The notes: generated by a model not told the origin, from the sequence alone. A DNA stretch of 64,000 nucleotides from Prosthecobacter debontii (GCA_945861385.1 CAMAUI010000008.1:1-64000), one strand, 5' to 3'; positions 28,418-39,282 are shown, counted from the stretch's first letter. Numbers and translations are program-made.

Positions 28418-30079
28418 ATGAACCGGTTGTTCCAAATCATTACCTTCTTTGCACTGGCCGCGACTATCGTCGCGCAAAAGGCCGCCCCGGTGCCCGCCCC
28501 GCCTCCCCAGCTTCCACCAACACCGGCGAAACCAGAAGCCACCAAGCAGAACCTCCAGAAAAAGGACAAACACAAGAAGGCCGCGGACGAGTTTTTTCTC
28601 GGCCCTGTCGTTCACCTGGAAATCCAGTTCAAGCCGGCGGATTGGGAGTTTATCAAGCGCGACCACCGGCGCTATTCGGAATGCACCATCACGGAGACTG
28701 CGCCGGACGGCAAGAAGACCATCTACAAGCACGCCGCGGCGAAATTGAAGGGGGCCGCGGGCAGTTTCCAGGGCCCGGATGGGAAGCCGGGGCTGACCAT
28801 CAGCCTGGATGAATTCAAGGGGGCGGATCGCTTCCACGGGATGGAGAAATTTCACCTCAACAACGGCGCGCAGGACGGCAGCTTGCTGAATGAATACGTC
28901 GGCGGCCTGTGGAGCCGGGCGGCGGGCGTGCCGGCATCGCGCTGCACGCATGTGCTCGTGAAATGGCAGGGCCGCGACCTTGGGCTCTATCTTTTCAAAG
29001 AGTCGTTCTCGAAGCAGTTCCTCACATATTTCTACGAGAACAACGATGGCAACCTCTACGACGGTCACTTTATCTCCGAGGTGGACGGCAATCTCGAAAA
29101 GCAAAGCGGTGACGGACCGGACGACCGCAGCGACTTGAAGGCGCTCGCGGAGGCGGCCAAGGAACCCGACGTCAAGGTGCGCTGGCAGAAAATTTTTCAG
29201 CGGCTCGATGTGGATGAATTCCTGCGCGCGCTGGCGGTCGAGACCTTTGTCTGCCACTGGGACGGGTACAATTTCAACCGGAACAATTTCCGCGTGTACT
29301 TCGACCCGAAGACCAAGAAGGCAAATTTTTTCTGCCATGGGATGGATCAGATTTTCGGCGACGCAAACTGGCCGGTGGTGCGTGATCCGGGCTCGCTGGT
29401 GGGCGGCGCGGTGTGGAGCAACCCAGACTGGAAGACGCACTACCGCAAGCTGGCGGAGGAGATCTATACCAAGGTGCTGAAGCCGGTGGACTGGGAGGCG
29501 AAGATTTTTGCACAGGGGAAGAAAATCCAGGAGGCGCTCGCGAAGGTGAATCCAAAGGCGGCGCAAGATTACCAGGGCCAGATTGATGCCGCGCGCAACC
29601 GTGTGATGGCGCGGCTGACTGCAATCGGGAAGCAGTTTGGCGATTTGCCGAAACCGTTGCCGTGGCAGGGGAACATCGCCAGGCTCGGCACACAGCACTG
29701 GCGCACGGAGGGCGGCGGCACGATCACCGAACTGCAACTTAACGGGCAGCATTGCTTTCACATCCGCGCTGACGGGAACCCGGCGCCCAACTGGCGCCGC
29801 ACAGTGACTCTCGAGCCGGGGAAGTATCGCTTCGAGGCACAGGCGAAAGTCTCCAATGTGGATGGTCCCGGCGACGGGAGCGGCGAAGGCGCCGGCATCC
29901 GGGTGAGCGGGGGATCGCGCGCGGGAAAAAACGGGCTGAAGGGCAGTTCCCAGTGGCAGAAGCTAGCCTATGAATTCGATTCGACGGGCGCGGAGATCAC
30001 ACTCGTGGCGGAGTTGCGCGCTCAAAAGGGGGAGGTCTGGTTTCAGTCCGGAAGCTTTCAGCTCGTCCGGGTGCAATAG
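28418..30079 (+). CDS. CotH kinase family protein with C-terminal carbohydrate-binding-like domain
   Basis: FHLNNGAQDGSLLNEYVGGLWSRAAGVPASRCTHVLVKWQGRDLGLYLFKESFSKQFL...FFCHGMDQIFGDANW; C-terminal beta-rich segment. Confidence 0.82.
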   Translation: MNRLFQIITFFALAATIVAQKAAPVPAPPPQLPPTPAKPEATKQNLQKKDKHKKAADEFFLGPVVHLEIQFKPADWEFIKRDHRRYSECTITETAPDGKKTIYKHAAAKLKGAAGSFQGPDGKPGLTISLDEFKGADRFHGMEKFHLNNGAQDGSLLNEYVGGLWSRAAGVPASRCTHVLVKWQGRDLGLYLFKESFSKQFLTYFYENNDGNLYDGHFISEVDGNLEKQSGDGPDDRSDLKALAEAAKEPDVKVRWQKIFQRLDVDEFLRALAVETFVCHWDGYNFNRNNFRVYFDPKTKKANFFCHGMDQIFGDANWPVVRDPGSLVGGAVWSNPDWKTHYRKLAEEIYTKVLKPVDWEAKIFAQGKKIQEALAKVNPKAAQDYQGQIDAARNRVMARLTAIGKQFGDLPKPLPWQGNIARLGTQHWRTEGGGTITELQLNGQHCFHIRADGNPAPNWRRTVTLEPGKYRFEAQAKVSNVDGPGDGSGEGAGIRVSGGSRAGKNGLKGSSQWQKLAYEFDSTGAEITLVAELRAQKGEVWFQSGSFQLVRVQ

Positions 30080-30102
30080 GATCGCCCGGCGGGCTGGATT
30101 CC

Positions 30103-30636
30103 TCAGCCCGCAGCCTTCAGGTGTCGTGTGATGTGTCCGCTGATCTCCCCCGCCGAATACGCCGGCTGCAAGGCGAACCGTTCGAGCGGCAGCCCCGTCT
30201 TCCTGCACACGCGGGTGACAAATTCGCGTGCGCGGAGTTGCCCGCGATCATCGGTGCCTTCATCCAGGCAAATTGCGATTCGCGGGACGAATGCCTGGTC
30301 GCAAACGAGAAAATCGAGCGACTTGTTGGCGATGCGCGCGTGAGCCTCCTGGCGGTCGCCAGCCCCGTAGTTCACTTGCAGCAGGTCCGACAGGCGCACT
30401 TTCGCGAAAATAATGTGTCCGTCCGGGATGATCCCGAGAAGGGCGCGGTAAAATGATTCCTCGCTCCCGGTGAGGGCAGTGCCGTTGAGGCGGTAGGGAT
30501 CCACCTCCTCCAAGCCGCGTGGATGTTTGCGGATGGGATCGGAGCGGCGTTTCCCCTTCCCGAGCATCCGCGCGAAAACCCAGCCGATTGCGGTGCAACC
30601 GGCCATGATGCTGGCGTAGGTGACAATTGCGGACAT
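30103..30636 (-). CDS. DUF2726 domain-containing protein
   Basis: N-terminal TM; LTGSEESFYRALLGIIPDGHIIFAKVRLSDLL...ARIANKSLDFLVCDQAFVPRIAICLDEGT. Confidence 0.8.
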   Translation of the reverse strand: MSAIVTYASIMAGCTAIGWVFARMLGKGKRRSDPIRKHPRGLEEVDPYRLNGTALTGSEESFYRALLGIIPDGHIIFAKVRLSDLLQVNYGAGDRQEAHARIANKSLDFLVCDQAFVPRIAICLDEGTDDRGQLRAREFVTRVCRKTGLPLERFALQPAYSAGEISGHITRHLKAAG

Positions 30637-30716
30637 GAGTGGCTGTCGGCGGATTTGGGGGAAATTCGCCCGCGCGATCTATATTCAACCCCGCAACGGA
30701 GACGCAAGCCCTGCGG

Positions 30717-31937
30717 TCATCGGCGTGGAAGCAGGGACCGGTAGAGTTCGACCGTGCGCTTTGCGATGGCTCCCCAGCCAAAGTGCTCCTCGGCACGCCT
30801 TCGCCCCGCTTTCGCCATGCGCACGCGCATGCCCGGATCAGCCATGAGATGGTTCACGCGCCCGGCAAGGTCACGCGCGAATTGCGCGGGATCGGTCGCC
30901 TCGAATGGCGACTCCGCCATCTGCTCCAACTGCACGAGGCATCCTGTCTCGCCATCCACGACGACCTCCTTGATTCCGCCGACTGCGCTCGCGACGACCG
31001 CGGTTTCGCACGCCATCGCCTCGAGATTGATGATGCCAAACGGCTCGTAGATGGACGGGCAGCAGAAAACATCCGCATGGCTGTAGAGCTGGATCTTTTC
31101 AGGTGTGGTGACGAACTGATCAATCCACACCACTCCTTTCCGTTTCGCCTGCGCATCGGCGACCGCAGCCTTCATCTCCCCGGCAATCCCCGGCGTGTCG
31201 GGCGCCCCGGCGCACAGGACGACCTGGAAGCCGGGGGCCATGTGCTCGATGGCGCGAACGAGATGGATGATGCCCTTCTGGCGCGTGATGCGCCCGACGA
31301 ACAAGACGAAGGGCTGCCGCGGATCCACGCCGAATTTTTCCAGGGCGGAGGTGTCGCGGACATGCCGGTATTCATCGAGATCAATGCCATTGTGGATCAC
31401 GTGCATCCGTTCCTCAGCGACGTGGAAATGGCGGTGGATGTCGTCCCTGGTGCCCTTTGAAACCGCGATGACCGCATCCGCCATCTCGATCGCCGTTTTT
31501 TCCACCCAGCATGAAAAATCGTAGCCGCCCGCGAGCTGCTCGCGTTTCCACGGCCGCAGGGGCTCGAGCGAATGCACGGTAAGCACAAGCGGGAGCCCGT
31601 AGTTCAGCTTCGCGATGATCCCGCCGAGGTGTGCATACCATGTGTGCAGATGGACGATGTCCGCCTCGATCCGCGTCGTGTTCCAGTCGAGCCCCCGCTG
31701 GATCGCCGCGAAAACCGCATGCAACGGCTTTGGCGCGGTATAGGCGGATGTGTCGCAGCCAAAGCCGGTGGCCTTGAGCGTCGGCAGGTCGAGGCGCGGC
31801 TCGCGTCCGTCTTTCCCGTAACAGCGAACCTCCACCTCGATCAGCTTCGCGAGTTCCCGCGAAAGGTAGTCCACATGCACACCCGCGCCCCCGTAGATCG
31901 TCGGTGGATACTCATTCGTCAGAAACAGCGTCTTCAT
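30717..31937 (-). CDS. glgA: glycogen synthase, GT4 (actinobacterial GlgA-like) type
   Basis: MKTLFLTNEYPPTIYGGAGVHVDYLSRELAKL...VHLHTWYAHLGG...FVLFVGRITRQKGIIHLVRAIEHM...CCPSIYEPFGIINLEAMACETAVVASAVGGIKEVV. Confidence 0.87.
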   Translation of the reverse strand: MKTLFLTNEYPPTIYGGAGVHVDYLSRELAKLIEVEVRCYGKDGREPRLDLPTLKATGFGCDTSAYTAPKPLHAVFAAIQRGLDWNTTRIEADIVHLHTWYAHLGGIIAKLNYGLPLVLTVHSLEPLRPWKREQLAGGYDFSCWVEKTAIEMADAVIAVSKGTRDDIHRHFHVAEERMHVIHNGIDLDEYRHVRDTSALEKFGVDPRQPFVLFVGRITRQKGIIHLVRAIEHMAPGFQVVLCAGAPDTPGIAGEMKAAVADAQAKRKGVVWIDQFVTTPEKIQLYSHADVFCCPSIYEPFGIINLEAMACETAVVASAVGGIKEVVVDGETGCLVQLEQMAESPFEATDPAQFARDLAGRVNHLMADPGMRVRMAKAGRRRAEEHFGWGAIAKRTVELYRSLLPRR

Positions 31938-32022
31938 TGCTGCACACGACTAATTCCGGTTCGCGCCCCGAGTCGAGCGTCCACGCTTGCCATGCCGCCC
32001 GGCCTTTTCCACGCTTCGCGCC

Positions 32023-33018
32023 ATGTCCAACTCCCAAAGCCGCTTTGGCTGTCTCGGTGTTTCCATCGTACTCCTGCTCTGCCTGAGTCTGCTTTTCAAC
32101 GTCGCGTTCCTCGTCGGGGGTTTCCTCGGCATGATGGGGGACGAGCTGAAATTCCGCGAGACGGTGCTCGTGAAGCCGGCGAAGGGTGTGGAGACGAAGA
32201 TCGCGGTGATCTCGATCCGCGGCCTCATTTCCGGCTATATGCGCGGGGCCGTGGGCGAGTCCATGGTCGAGGACGTCAAGCTCGAGCTCGAACAGGCCCT
32301 CGCGGACAACAGCGTCCGCGCGATCGTGCTCGCGGTGGATTCACCCGGTGGAGAGGTGACGGCGAGCGACATCATTTACGAGGCTGTGAAAAAAGCGGAC
32401 GAGAAAAAACCCGTCGTCGTCAGCATGGGCGCGGTCGCCGCGAGCGGGGGCTACTATATCTCGATGGGGGCGCGCCACGTCTTCGCGCACGAGACGACGA
32501 TCACGGGCAGCATCGGTGTGATCATGCAGACGCTGAACTATTCGGAACTTCTCGGGAAAGTCGGCGTGCAGATGGTCACGTTGAAGAGCGGGAAGTTCAA
32601 GGATGTGCTCAGCGGTTCGCGTGCGATCACGCCCGAGGAGCAGGAGCTGATGCAGGCAAACATCATGCAAACCTACGCGCGCTTCGTCGGCATCGTGGCA
32701 AAGAGGCGGAACCTCCCCGAGGCGGAACTGCGTGCCGGCATGGCGGATGGCCGCCCCCTTTCCGGGCGCGATGCGGTCAACGCGAAGCTCGTGGACGAAG
32801 TCGGCGACTTCGAGGACGCCGTGGCAAAGGCGGTGCAGCTCGGATCCGCGCCCGGCGCCGCAGTGGTGCGCTACCAGGCCACGCCCGGCCTTGGGCTGGC
32901 ATTGCGGCTTCTCGGGCAGCAGAAGCAGCAGAATATCGAGGTGAAACTCGCCTCCCCCGCGCAACTGGACCTGCGCCCCGGCTACCAGTACCTGCTCCCC
33001 TCGTGGCTCGCGCAGTGA
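32023..33018 (+). CDS. sppA: signal peptide peptidase SppA-type serine protease
   Basis: IRGLISG...AIVLAVDSPGGEVTASDIIYEAVKKA...VVVSMGAVAASGGYYISMGARHVFAHETTITGSIGVI. Confidence 0.93.
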   Translation: MSNSQSRFGCLGVSIVLLLCLSLLFNVAFLVGGFLGMMGDELKFRETVLVKPAKGVETKIAVISIRGLISGYMRGAVGESMVEDVKLELEQALADNSVRAIVLAVDSPGGEVTASDIIYEAVKKADEKKPVVVSMGAVAASGGYYISMGARHVFAHETTITGSIGVIMQTLNYSELLGKVGVQMVTLKSGKFKDVLSGSRAITPEEQELMQANIMQTYARFVGIVAKRRNLPEAELRAGMADGRPLSGRDAVNAKLVDEVGDFEDAVAKAVQLGSAPGAAVVRYQATPGLGLALRLLGQQKQQNIEVKLASPAQLDLRPGYQYLLPSWLAQ

Positions 33019-33072
33019 TCCCACCGCGCATCAGTCTGGCGGAAGCCGGCGCGGGCCGTTAGCAACCCTTCC

Positions 33073-33924
33073 GTGATACTCGCCGAAATACTGCCAGCCC
33101 AGCCCAGCCCGGTCGCGCTCGCGCTGTGGCTCGCGTTGTTCTCGGCTCTCACGCTGGTTGTCATCGGCAGGATGATCTCGGGCATCCGCCGCTACGGCGT
33201 GCAGACCAGGCCGGACCTGCTCGACGCCACCGACGTGCTTGTCGCGTCTGCGATCATGATCTGCTTCCTGATGATCATCGCGAACCGCTTTGGCGCCAGC
33301 AATTCGGCCCCGGTGAAGCTCGTCGTGCTGGAGCCATGGCAGTTGGTTTCCTCAATGATCGGCCTCCTCATTTTTCCGTGCGCCGTGGTGCTGATGATGA
33401 TCGCCCGCAATGTGAAACCGGTGGATGTGTTCGGTCTCGGGAAGGTCCGCGTGGGGCGTGCCTGCGCGGTTGGCGCGGGGATCGGGGTGCTCGCCCTGCC
33501 GCTCACGCTGGCGGTGAAGACGATCACGGTTCATCTCACCGACAGCCACGAGGGCTCACAGCAACTGGTGAAGGCGTTCTCAACTGCGGTGAGCGGCGGG
33601 GCCTGGCAGATGTTCGGGTTGATCGCTCTTTCCGCGGTCGTGGTCGCGCCATTGAGCGAGGAAGTTCTTTTCCGCGGCTATTTCTACCCGGTGCTTGGGC
33701 GCTGGTTCGGGCGTGTCTCCGCCTCCTTTCTTGCCGCCGTGTTTTTCGGCGCGATGCATGACACCTTGACGGACATCCCGGGCCTTGCGGTGCTGGCGCT
33801 CTGCCTCACGGTCGCCTACGAGCGCACGGGTTCCCTCATCGTGCCGCTCGCCGGCCATGCGTGCTTCAACGCGGTGAGCTTGCTGCTGCTCTGGTGCCAG
33901 GCGAAAAACATCCTCCCGCTATGA
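33073..33924 (+). CDS. CPBP-family intramembrane metalloprotease
   Basis: Multi-[24 protein letters not shown] and FFGAMHD motifs. GTG start. Confidence 0.9.
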   Translation: MILAEILPAQPSPVALALWLALFSALTLVVIGRMISGIRRYGVQTRPDLLDATDVLVASAIMICFLMIIANRFGASNSAPVKLVVLEPWQLVSSMIGLLIFPCAVVLMMIARNVKPVDVFGLGKVRVGRACAVGAGIGVLALPLTLAVKTITVHLTDSHEGSQQLVKAFSTAVSGGAWQMFGLIALSAVVVAPLSEEVLFRGYFYPVLGRWFGRVSASFLAAVFFGAMHDTLTDIPGLAVLALCLTVAYERTGSLIVPLAGHACFNAVSLLLLWCQAKNILPL

Positions 33925-34808
33925 AACTTTCCATGCTCGGAGAAGACGCGCTCGTCGCTGCCCTCACCCGCGGCCTCCCCGCCGGGCGCGATGTGCGCGT
34001 GGGTGCCGGCGACGATTGCGCGGTGATCGGCGGACGCCGCGACGTGTGGTGGCGGCTGTTGAAAACGGACGCGGTCGTCGAGGGCGTGCATTTTCTCCCG
34101 ACGGAAAAACCCGCGCGCGTCGGGTGGAAGGCGCTCTGCCGCGCGATCAGCGACATCGCTGCGATGGGAGGCATCCCGGAGCACGCCCTCGTGACAATCG
34201 CAATCTGCGCCGAGTGGGACGAGCGCTGGGTGCGCGGCCTCTACGAGGGACTGCGCCGCGCCGCACGCAAGTTCGGCGTGAGCATCGTCGGTGGCGAGAC
34301 ATCGCGTTCGCCGGGCACGGCATTCGTCAGCGTCGCACTGGCCGGGCGCGTCGAGCGCGTCCGGTGCCTCACGCGCAGCGGCGGCAAGCCGGGGGACTTC
34401 CTCTACGTCACCGGCCAGCTCGGCGGTTCGCGCGCAGCGAAGCACCTGGACTTCACACCCCGCCTCGCGGAAGCGCGCTGGCTCGCGGAGAATTTCCGCC
34501 CGCATGCGATGATGGACATCAGCGACGGACTCGCCGCCGACCTCCCGCGACTCGCCGCGGCGAGCCGGTGCGGCTTTGAACTCTGGGAGGGCAAAGTGCC
34601 ATGCACCCCGGGCTGCGCCACCGCCGCCGCGCTTGGTGATGGCGAGGATTTCGAGCTGCTGTTCGCGGCACCTCCCCGGATCGCACGTTCGCTCGATCGC
34701 GAATGGCCGCTGCGTTTCCGGAAACTGCCGCTCACCCGCATCGGCGTCCTCACCCGCCGCGGCGGCGGCAAACCGATCAGCACCCGTGGCCATGATCATT
34801 TCGCATAG
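33921..34808 (+). CDS. thiL: thiamine-monophosphate kinase
   Basis: [11 protein letters not shown]...[43 protein letters not shown]...[16 protein letters not shown]...[12 protein letters not shown] overlap with upstream gene. Confidence 0.94.
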   Translation: MKLSMLGEDALVAALTRGLPAGRDVRVGAGDDCAVIGGRRDVWWRLLKTDAVVEGVHFLPTEKPARVGWKALCRAISDIAAMGGIPEHALVTIAICAEWDERWVRGLYEGLRRAARKFGVSIVGGETSRSPGTAFVSVALAGRVERVRCLTRSGGKPGDFLYVTGQLGGSRAAKHLDFTPRLAEARWLAENFRPHAMMDISDGLAADLPRLAAASRCGFELWEGKVPCTPGCATAAALGDGEDFELLFAAPPRIARSLDREWPLRFRKLPLTRIGVLTRRGGGKPISTRGHDHFA

Positions 34809-35199
34809 CCCCGCCGAGACCCTCGCGCATGGCCGCGCAATCGCCGCCACCTTGCGCGGCGGCGAAGTGCTCGCGCTCGATGGCGACCTCGGCACCGGCA
34901 AGACGCATTTCGTGAAAGGCCTCGCCGCCGGCCTCGGCCATGTGGGCGACGTGACCAGCCCCACATTCACTCTTGTCCACGAATACACGGGAGGGCGCAT
35001 CCCGCTTTTTCACTTCGACTTCTACCGCCTCGCCGCCGCCGATGAGGTTCTCCAGCTCGGGCTGGATGACTATCTGGACTCGGGCGGCGTGCTCGCCATC
35101 GAGTGGGCTGGCAAGTTCCCATCGCTCCTCCCGCGCGACGCCCGCCGCTTCACGTTCCGAGCCGGCCCGGGCGAAACGAGGGAGATCTCCGAGACATGA
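34792..35199 (+). CDS. tsaE: tRNA threonylcarbamoyladenosine biosynthesis ATPase TsaE
   Basis: [23 protein letters not shown]...[27 protein letters not shown]...AIEWAGKF. Confidence 0.94.
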   Translation: MIISHSPAETLAHGRAIAATLRGGEVLALDGDLGTGKTHFVKGLAAGLGHVGDVTSPTFTLVHEYTGGRIPLFHFDFYRLAAADEVLQLGLDDYLDSGGVLAIEWAGKFPSLLPRDARRFTFRAGPGETREISET

Positions 35200-35801
35200 A
35201 CATCCTCGCGATGGACACCTCGACACCGCGCGGCAGCGTCGCCCTTCTGTGTGGCGATGCGCTTGTGCTCGATGAGATCTTTCCCGCGGATCGCAGCCAC
35301 ACGAGCGAACTGTATCCCATCCTCCAGCGCGTGAAGAAACTCACCGGTGCGGTGGATATGATCGCCATTGGCCTCGGGCCTGGAAGCTACGCCGGGGTGC
35401 GCGTCTCCATCGCAAGCGGTCTCGGCCTCGGCATCGCGTGGGGCGCGGAGTTGATCGGAATTCCCAGCGCCGCGGCCATCGAGACGGCTGAGGCCGCGTA
35501 CATCGCCATCGGCGATGCACGCCGGGAGTCGTTCTATTTCACGCGCGTCAGAGGCGGTGAGTGCATCGAGGGCCCGCTGCTGCTCGATGAGCAGTCGTTG
35601 CGCGAAAAGCTCGCTCACCACCCGGAGTTCCCCGTCTTTTCGCCCGCACCGCTCCCATCATTCCCGCAAGCGCGGATCGCCCTGCCGCGCGCATCCATTG
35701 TCGCCGCGCGTGCCGCAGCCGGGCATAGCATCATCGCCCGCGGAAATCTCGAACCTCTCTACCTGCGCGACCCGCACATCACGACGCCGAAACCGCGGTG
35801 A
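35196..35801 (+). CDS. tsaB: tRNA threonylcarbamoyladenosine biosynthesis protein TsaB
   Basis: [18 protein letters not shown]...AIGLGPGSYAGVRVSIASGLGLGIAWG; ATGA overlap with tsaE. Confidence 0.92.
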   Translation: MNILAMDTSTPRGSVALLCGDALVLDEIFPADRSHTSELYPILQRVKKLTGAVDMIAIGLGPGSYAGVRVSIASGLGLGIAWGAELIGIPSAAAIETAEAAYIAIGDARRESFYFTRVRGGECIEGPLLLDEQSLREKLAHHPEFPVFSPAPLPSFPQARIALPRASIVAARAAAGHSIIARGNLEPLYLRDPHITTPKPR

Positions 35802-35829
35802 GCGAAGGGTGCCGGATCTTTCCCGGCCC

Positions 35830-35865
35830 GCCAATCGCCCCGTGTGTTACCACGGGGCAATTGGC
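35830..35865. terminator. strong hairpin between convergent genes, candidate bidirectional terminator
   Basis: GCCAATCGCCCCGTG-TGTTAC-CACGGGGCAATTGGC: 15-bp stem with one mismatch, 6-nt loop; no clear U tract. Confidence 0.5.
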
Positions 35866-35884
35866 AAGGCACCGCGAGTGCGGT

Positions 35885-37330
35885 TCAGAATGTGATGCCA
35901 GTCTGCACATACACGAAGTCCGCGTCGTCGCTCGCGCCGGTGTCCGACAGGTAGTCGCCAGCGAAGAAGTGCGAATAGCCCGCCTCGATGCTGACGTTCT
36001 TCGAGAGTGCGTAGGTGAGCGTCACGTCGGCCTCCGCGCCTGCGTACCCGCTCGCGGAACGCGCGGCAGCATTGAGCGGGCGCACGGCAACGACACCGTT
36101 TGCGCGGTACCAGGCGTCATCAGTGCTCGCGAGCCAGAAGGCATGCAACTCGACCTTTGCAGTCAGCTTCCTGGTCGGCGAAATTTTCGCGCTCAGTTCG
36201 ATGTCGTGCATGTTCTGCCAGGAAAAAACGTCCATCTGTCCGTAAAACTTGTGGTTCGTCGGAAAGAGGTTCTGGAACGTCTCGATGTCGCCGTCCGCCG
36301 GGTTGTCGTCGCCGCTGCCATAGTTATAGGCGATGCCGAGGCGGGGCTTCCATGGCGCGTCGAATGTGTAGCCGACCCCCGCGTGAATTGCGAAGGCAGT
36401 GAGGTCGAGGCCGCGCACTTCGCCAGTCTGGAACGCGCCCTCGAAGTCGTAGTCAAAACCAACTGGCTTTGCCGTTGGAGGAAGAGTGGATTTGCCGGCG
36501 GCGACTGCTTTTCCATCGCCCGCGGGCGTGGGGGCAAAGGCACCGGGTTTCGATTTCATCCGCAGGCCGAGCGTGAAGAAGTTTGTGCTCGTGACCGCCT
36601 GCTCCTCGTGCAGGTGCAGCACATAGAGGTCGGTCGTCTGCGGCCCCCACGCGGTCGTGCTTGCGTAGATGCCGCTGAAAACCTGCTCGCGCCTCGTCTT
36701 GTTGCCATTGAAGAGGTCGCTCTGGTTGTACTCCGAGCGCTGCGGCACGACGACCGATGATGCGAACGCATCCACGGTGAACACATCCGTCTTGTACGTG
36801 AGCTTCACCGCGTCGAAGGTACGCCCGATGTTGTTCCAGTCGAACGCTCCGATGATACGCTCGTCGCCATAGGAGAGAATCTGGCGCCCGATTTTCAGTC
36901 CGAACGGGCACTTCGAGTAGTCGGCTAGTTCGATGTACGCCTGCCGGAGGTCAACCGGGTCGTCGCCCTCGGCACCGAACAGGCCGGGGAAATCGGCGCG
37001 GTCGCTCAGCCACTCGCGGCTGTCCTGCACCTGGCCGTAGATCGTCAGCCACGATGCGGGCTTGATTTTCAGCCCCACACGGGCGCGTTGCAGCAACCAG
37101 TTGTCGTCAGTGAGCGAGCGGATACCGTCGTCGAAATCGAAAATATTCTCGCGCAATTCCCAGCGCAGGCGCTCCTGGATATCAATAGTGATGAGCCCAT
37201 CCGCGAATGAGAGCGGGTTGTCTTCCGGTGCTTTTTGTGCAGGTACGGCAGGCGGCCCTGCGATGGCTGTGACCGCGATGCCGGCGAATGCGGCGAGCGC
37301 AATGAGTGACTTGGGTTTTGTGCTTTTCAT
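35885..37330 (-). CDS. alginate-export-type outer-membrane porin family protein
   Basis: MKSTKPKSLIALAAFAGIAVTAIAGPPA; ERLRWELRENIFDFDDGIRSLTDDNWLLQRARVGLKIKP...DLRQAYIELADYSKCPFGLKIGRQILSYGDERIIGAFDWNNIGRTFDAVKLTY. C-terminus ends in aromatic F. Confidence 0.85.
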   Translation of the reverse strand: MKSTKPKSLIALAAFAGIAVTAIAGPPAVPAQKAPEDNPLSFADGLITIDIQERLRWELRENIFDFDDGIRSLTDDNWLLQRARVGLKIKPASWLTIYGQVQDSREWLSDRADFPGLFGAEGDDPVDLRQAYIELADYSKCPFGLKIGRQILSYGDERIIGAFDWNNIGRTFDAVKLTYKTDVFTVDAFASSVVVPQRSEYNQSDLFNGNKTRREQVFSGIYASTTAWGPQTTDLYVLHLHEEQAVTSTNFFTLGLRMKSKPGAFAPTPAGDGKAVAAGKSTLPPTAKPVGFDYDFEGAFQTGEVRGLDLTAFAIHAGVGYTFDAPWKPRLGIAYNYGSGDDNPADGDIETFQNLFPTNHKFYGQMDVFSWQNMHDIELSAKISPTRKLTAKVELHAFWLASTDDAWYRANGVVAVRPLNAAARSASGYAGAEADVTLTYALSKNVSIEAGYSHFFAGDYLSDTGASDDADFVYVQTGITF

Positions 37331-37365
37331 CTGTGTTTGTGGTTTGTTGGTTTGGTTTGGTTTGG

Positions 37366-38232
37366 TCAGGCTGCCGCCAGGGCGGCGCTGCCGGGATTGG
37401 CGAACGCCACCCTCTTTTTGCGGTGTGCGTGGATTTCGAGAAACTCGATCAAATGCTCGCGAAGGCGGTAGTAGTCCGGATCCTCCATCACCGTCGTGCG
37501 GTCGCGCGGACGCTGGAATGGCACCGTCACGATGTCGCCGACTTCCGCCTCCGGGCCGTCGGTCATGCACACGATGCGGTCGGAGAGATACAAAGCCTCG
37601 TCCACATCGTGCGTGACCATCAGCGTCGTGATGCGCTGGTGACGCCACAGATTGAGAAGTACGGCCTGCAATTCGTAGCGTGTAAGCGAGTCGAGCATTC
37701 CGAACGGCTCGTCGAGCAGCAGCATCTTCGGCGCGAGCGCAAACGCCCGCGCGATGCCCACGCGCTGGCGCATCCCCTGCGAAAGTTCCGCGGGACGCTT
37801 GTCCATCGCATCGCATAGGCCGACGACGCTGAGGTAGTATTCGGCGATTTGCTGGCGCTCGCTTTTCGGTGCGGTGTAAAAGACCTGGTTCACGCCGAGC
37901 ATCACGTTTTCCAGTGCAGTGCGCCACGGCAGCAGGCTCGGCGACTGAAAGACAACACCGCGATCCGGCCCCGCACCGGTGACTTCTTTTCCCGCGAGCA
38001 CCATGCCGCCGCTGGTGACCTCGTTCAGCCCCGCGACCATCGTGAGCACAGTGCTTTTTCCGCATCCGCTGTGACCGATGAGCGTGACGAATTCGCTTTC
38101 GGCGATGTCGAGGTTGAAGTCGTTCACGATGACCGCCGGACCCTTGGGCGTGGCGTAGGTTTTGTTCAGCTGGCGCAACTCGAGGTAATTCCGTCGAGGG
38201 CTCACACCGGGAAGCGGGAGGATGTCTTTCAT
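37366..38232 (-). CDS. nitrate/sulfonate-type ABC transporter ATP-binding protein
   Basis: Walker [10 protein letters not shown], signature [14 protein letters not shown], Walker [13 protein letters not shown]; NrtD/CmpD-like. Confidence 0.92.
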   Translation of the reverse strand: MKDILPLPGVSPRRNYLELRQLNKTYATPKGPAVIVNDFNLDIAESEFVTLIGHSGCGKSTVLTMVAGLNEVTSGGMVLAGKEVTGAGPDRGVVFQSPSLLPWRTALENVMLGVNQVFYTAPKSERQQIAEYYLSVVGLCDAMDKRPAELSQGMRQRVGIARAFALAPKMLLLDEPFGMLDSLTRYELQAVLLNLWRHQRITTLMVTHDVDEALYLSDRIVCMTDGPEAEVGDIVTVPFQRPRDRTTVMEDPDYYRLREHLIEFLEIHAHRKKRVAFANPGSAALAAA

Positions 38233-38365
38233 TGGTCTTGGAAAATGAACGCTCATGCGAGGAGTGGTGCAGCCAGCGGACATCCTGCCCGCAGTGTCGT
38301 GAACAAGCGCAGAACCATACTGCCAGGATGGCCGCCTGCCCCAAAGGTTGGAACCCTGTGCCACT

Positions 38366-39277
38366 TCATACCTCCACAGTCTCCAGTTTCTCCTCGCTGC
38401 GGCGGCGCGGTTTGCGGCGGACGCCGAATAGCGTGCGAGGTTCGTTGAGGTTTTCCGGCAGTAAATCCGGCAGCGAGAGCTTGCGGCTCACAAGCGTCTT
38501 TTGTCGTCCGCCCGGCCCGAGCAAGTAATCGAGCACTTGCTTGCGGACGTGCTTGAACGCGGGGTCGTGATTGAGCGCCCTGCGGTCGCGTGGACGCGCG
38601 ATGTCCACGGCCACACTCGGCCCGAGCGTCGCGCCCGGCCCCGCGCTCAGCGGGATGATCCGGTCGGCAGTCAGGATGCCCTCGTCCACGTCGTTCGTGA
38701 TGAGCACGATCGTGCGGCGATCTTGTTCCCAAATGCGAACGATCTCATCCTGCAACGTCGCGCGAGTTAGCGCATCGAGCGCGCCGAGCGGCTCGTCGAG
38801 CAGCAGGATTTTCGCCTCCGTCGCCAGTGCACGCGCCACACTCACGCGCTGACGCATCCCGCCGGACAGCTCGCGCGGCAACTTCCCGGCTGCGGGCGTG
38901 AGATTCACCATCGCGAGGTATTTTTCAACCTGCTCGCGCTGTTTCGCCTGGCTCCACGCCGGGAAAACCTGCTCCACCGCGAGCGCGACATTTTCAAACA
39001 CCGTGAGCCACGGCAGCAGCGAGTAGTTTTGAAACACGACGGCTCGCTCCGGGCTTGGCTCCATAATTTCCTCTCCGCGCAACTTCACGCTGCCGCTGTC
39101 CGCCTTCAGCAACCCCGAAATCATCGAGATGAGCGTCGTCTTTCCCGCACCGGAGTACCCGACGATTGCGACGAATTCGCCTTCCTCGACGGAGAGGTTG
39201 ATGTCACGCAGAACTTCCGTACGAGAGCCGGGAAGCCCGTAGCCCTTGCTGACGCCTTTGATCTCCAAGAATTCCAT
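38366..39277 (-). CDS. nitrate-type ABC transporter ATP-binding protein (NrtC-like ATPase domain only)
   Basis: Walker [10 protein letters not shown], signature [14 protein letters not shown], Walker [13 protein letters not shown]; short basic C-terminal tail instead of a substrate-binding-like domain. Confidence 0.9.
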   Translation of the reverse strand: MEFLEIKGVSKGYGLPGSRTEVLRDINLSVEEGEFVAIVGYSGAGKTTLISMISGLLKADSGSVKLRGEEIMEPSPERAVVFQNYSLLPWLTVFENVALAVEQVFPAWSQAKQREQVEKYLAMVNLTPAAGKLPRELSGGMRQRVSVARALATEAKILLLDEPLGALDALTRATLQDEIVRIWEQDRRTIVLITNDVDEGILTADRIIPLSAGPGATLGPSVAVDIARPRDRRALNHDPAFKHVRKQVLDYLLGPGGRQKTLVSRKLSLPDLLPENLNEPRTLFGVRRKPRRRSEEKLETVEV

Positions 39278-39282
39278 TTGGT

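Noticed and set aside
35885-38344. 819-aa ORF as listed, which would start inside the ABC ATPase gene
   Set aside because: Upstream half is an out-of-frame reading of the 37366-38232 ATPase; the real gene starts at 37330 with a signal peptide.
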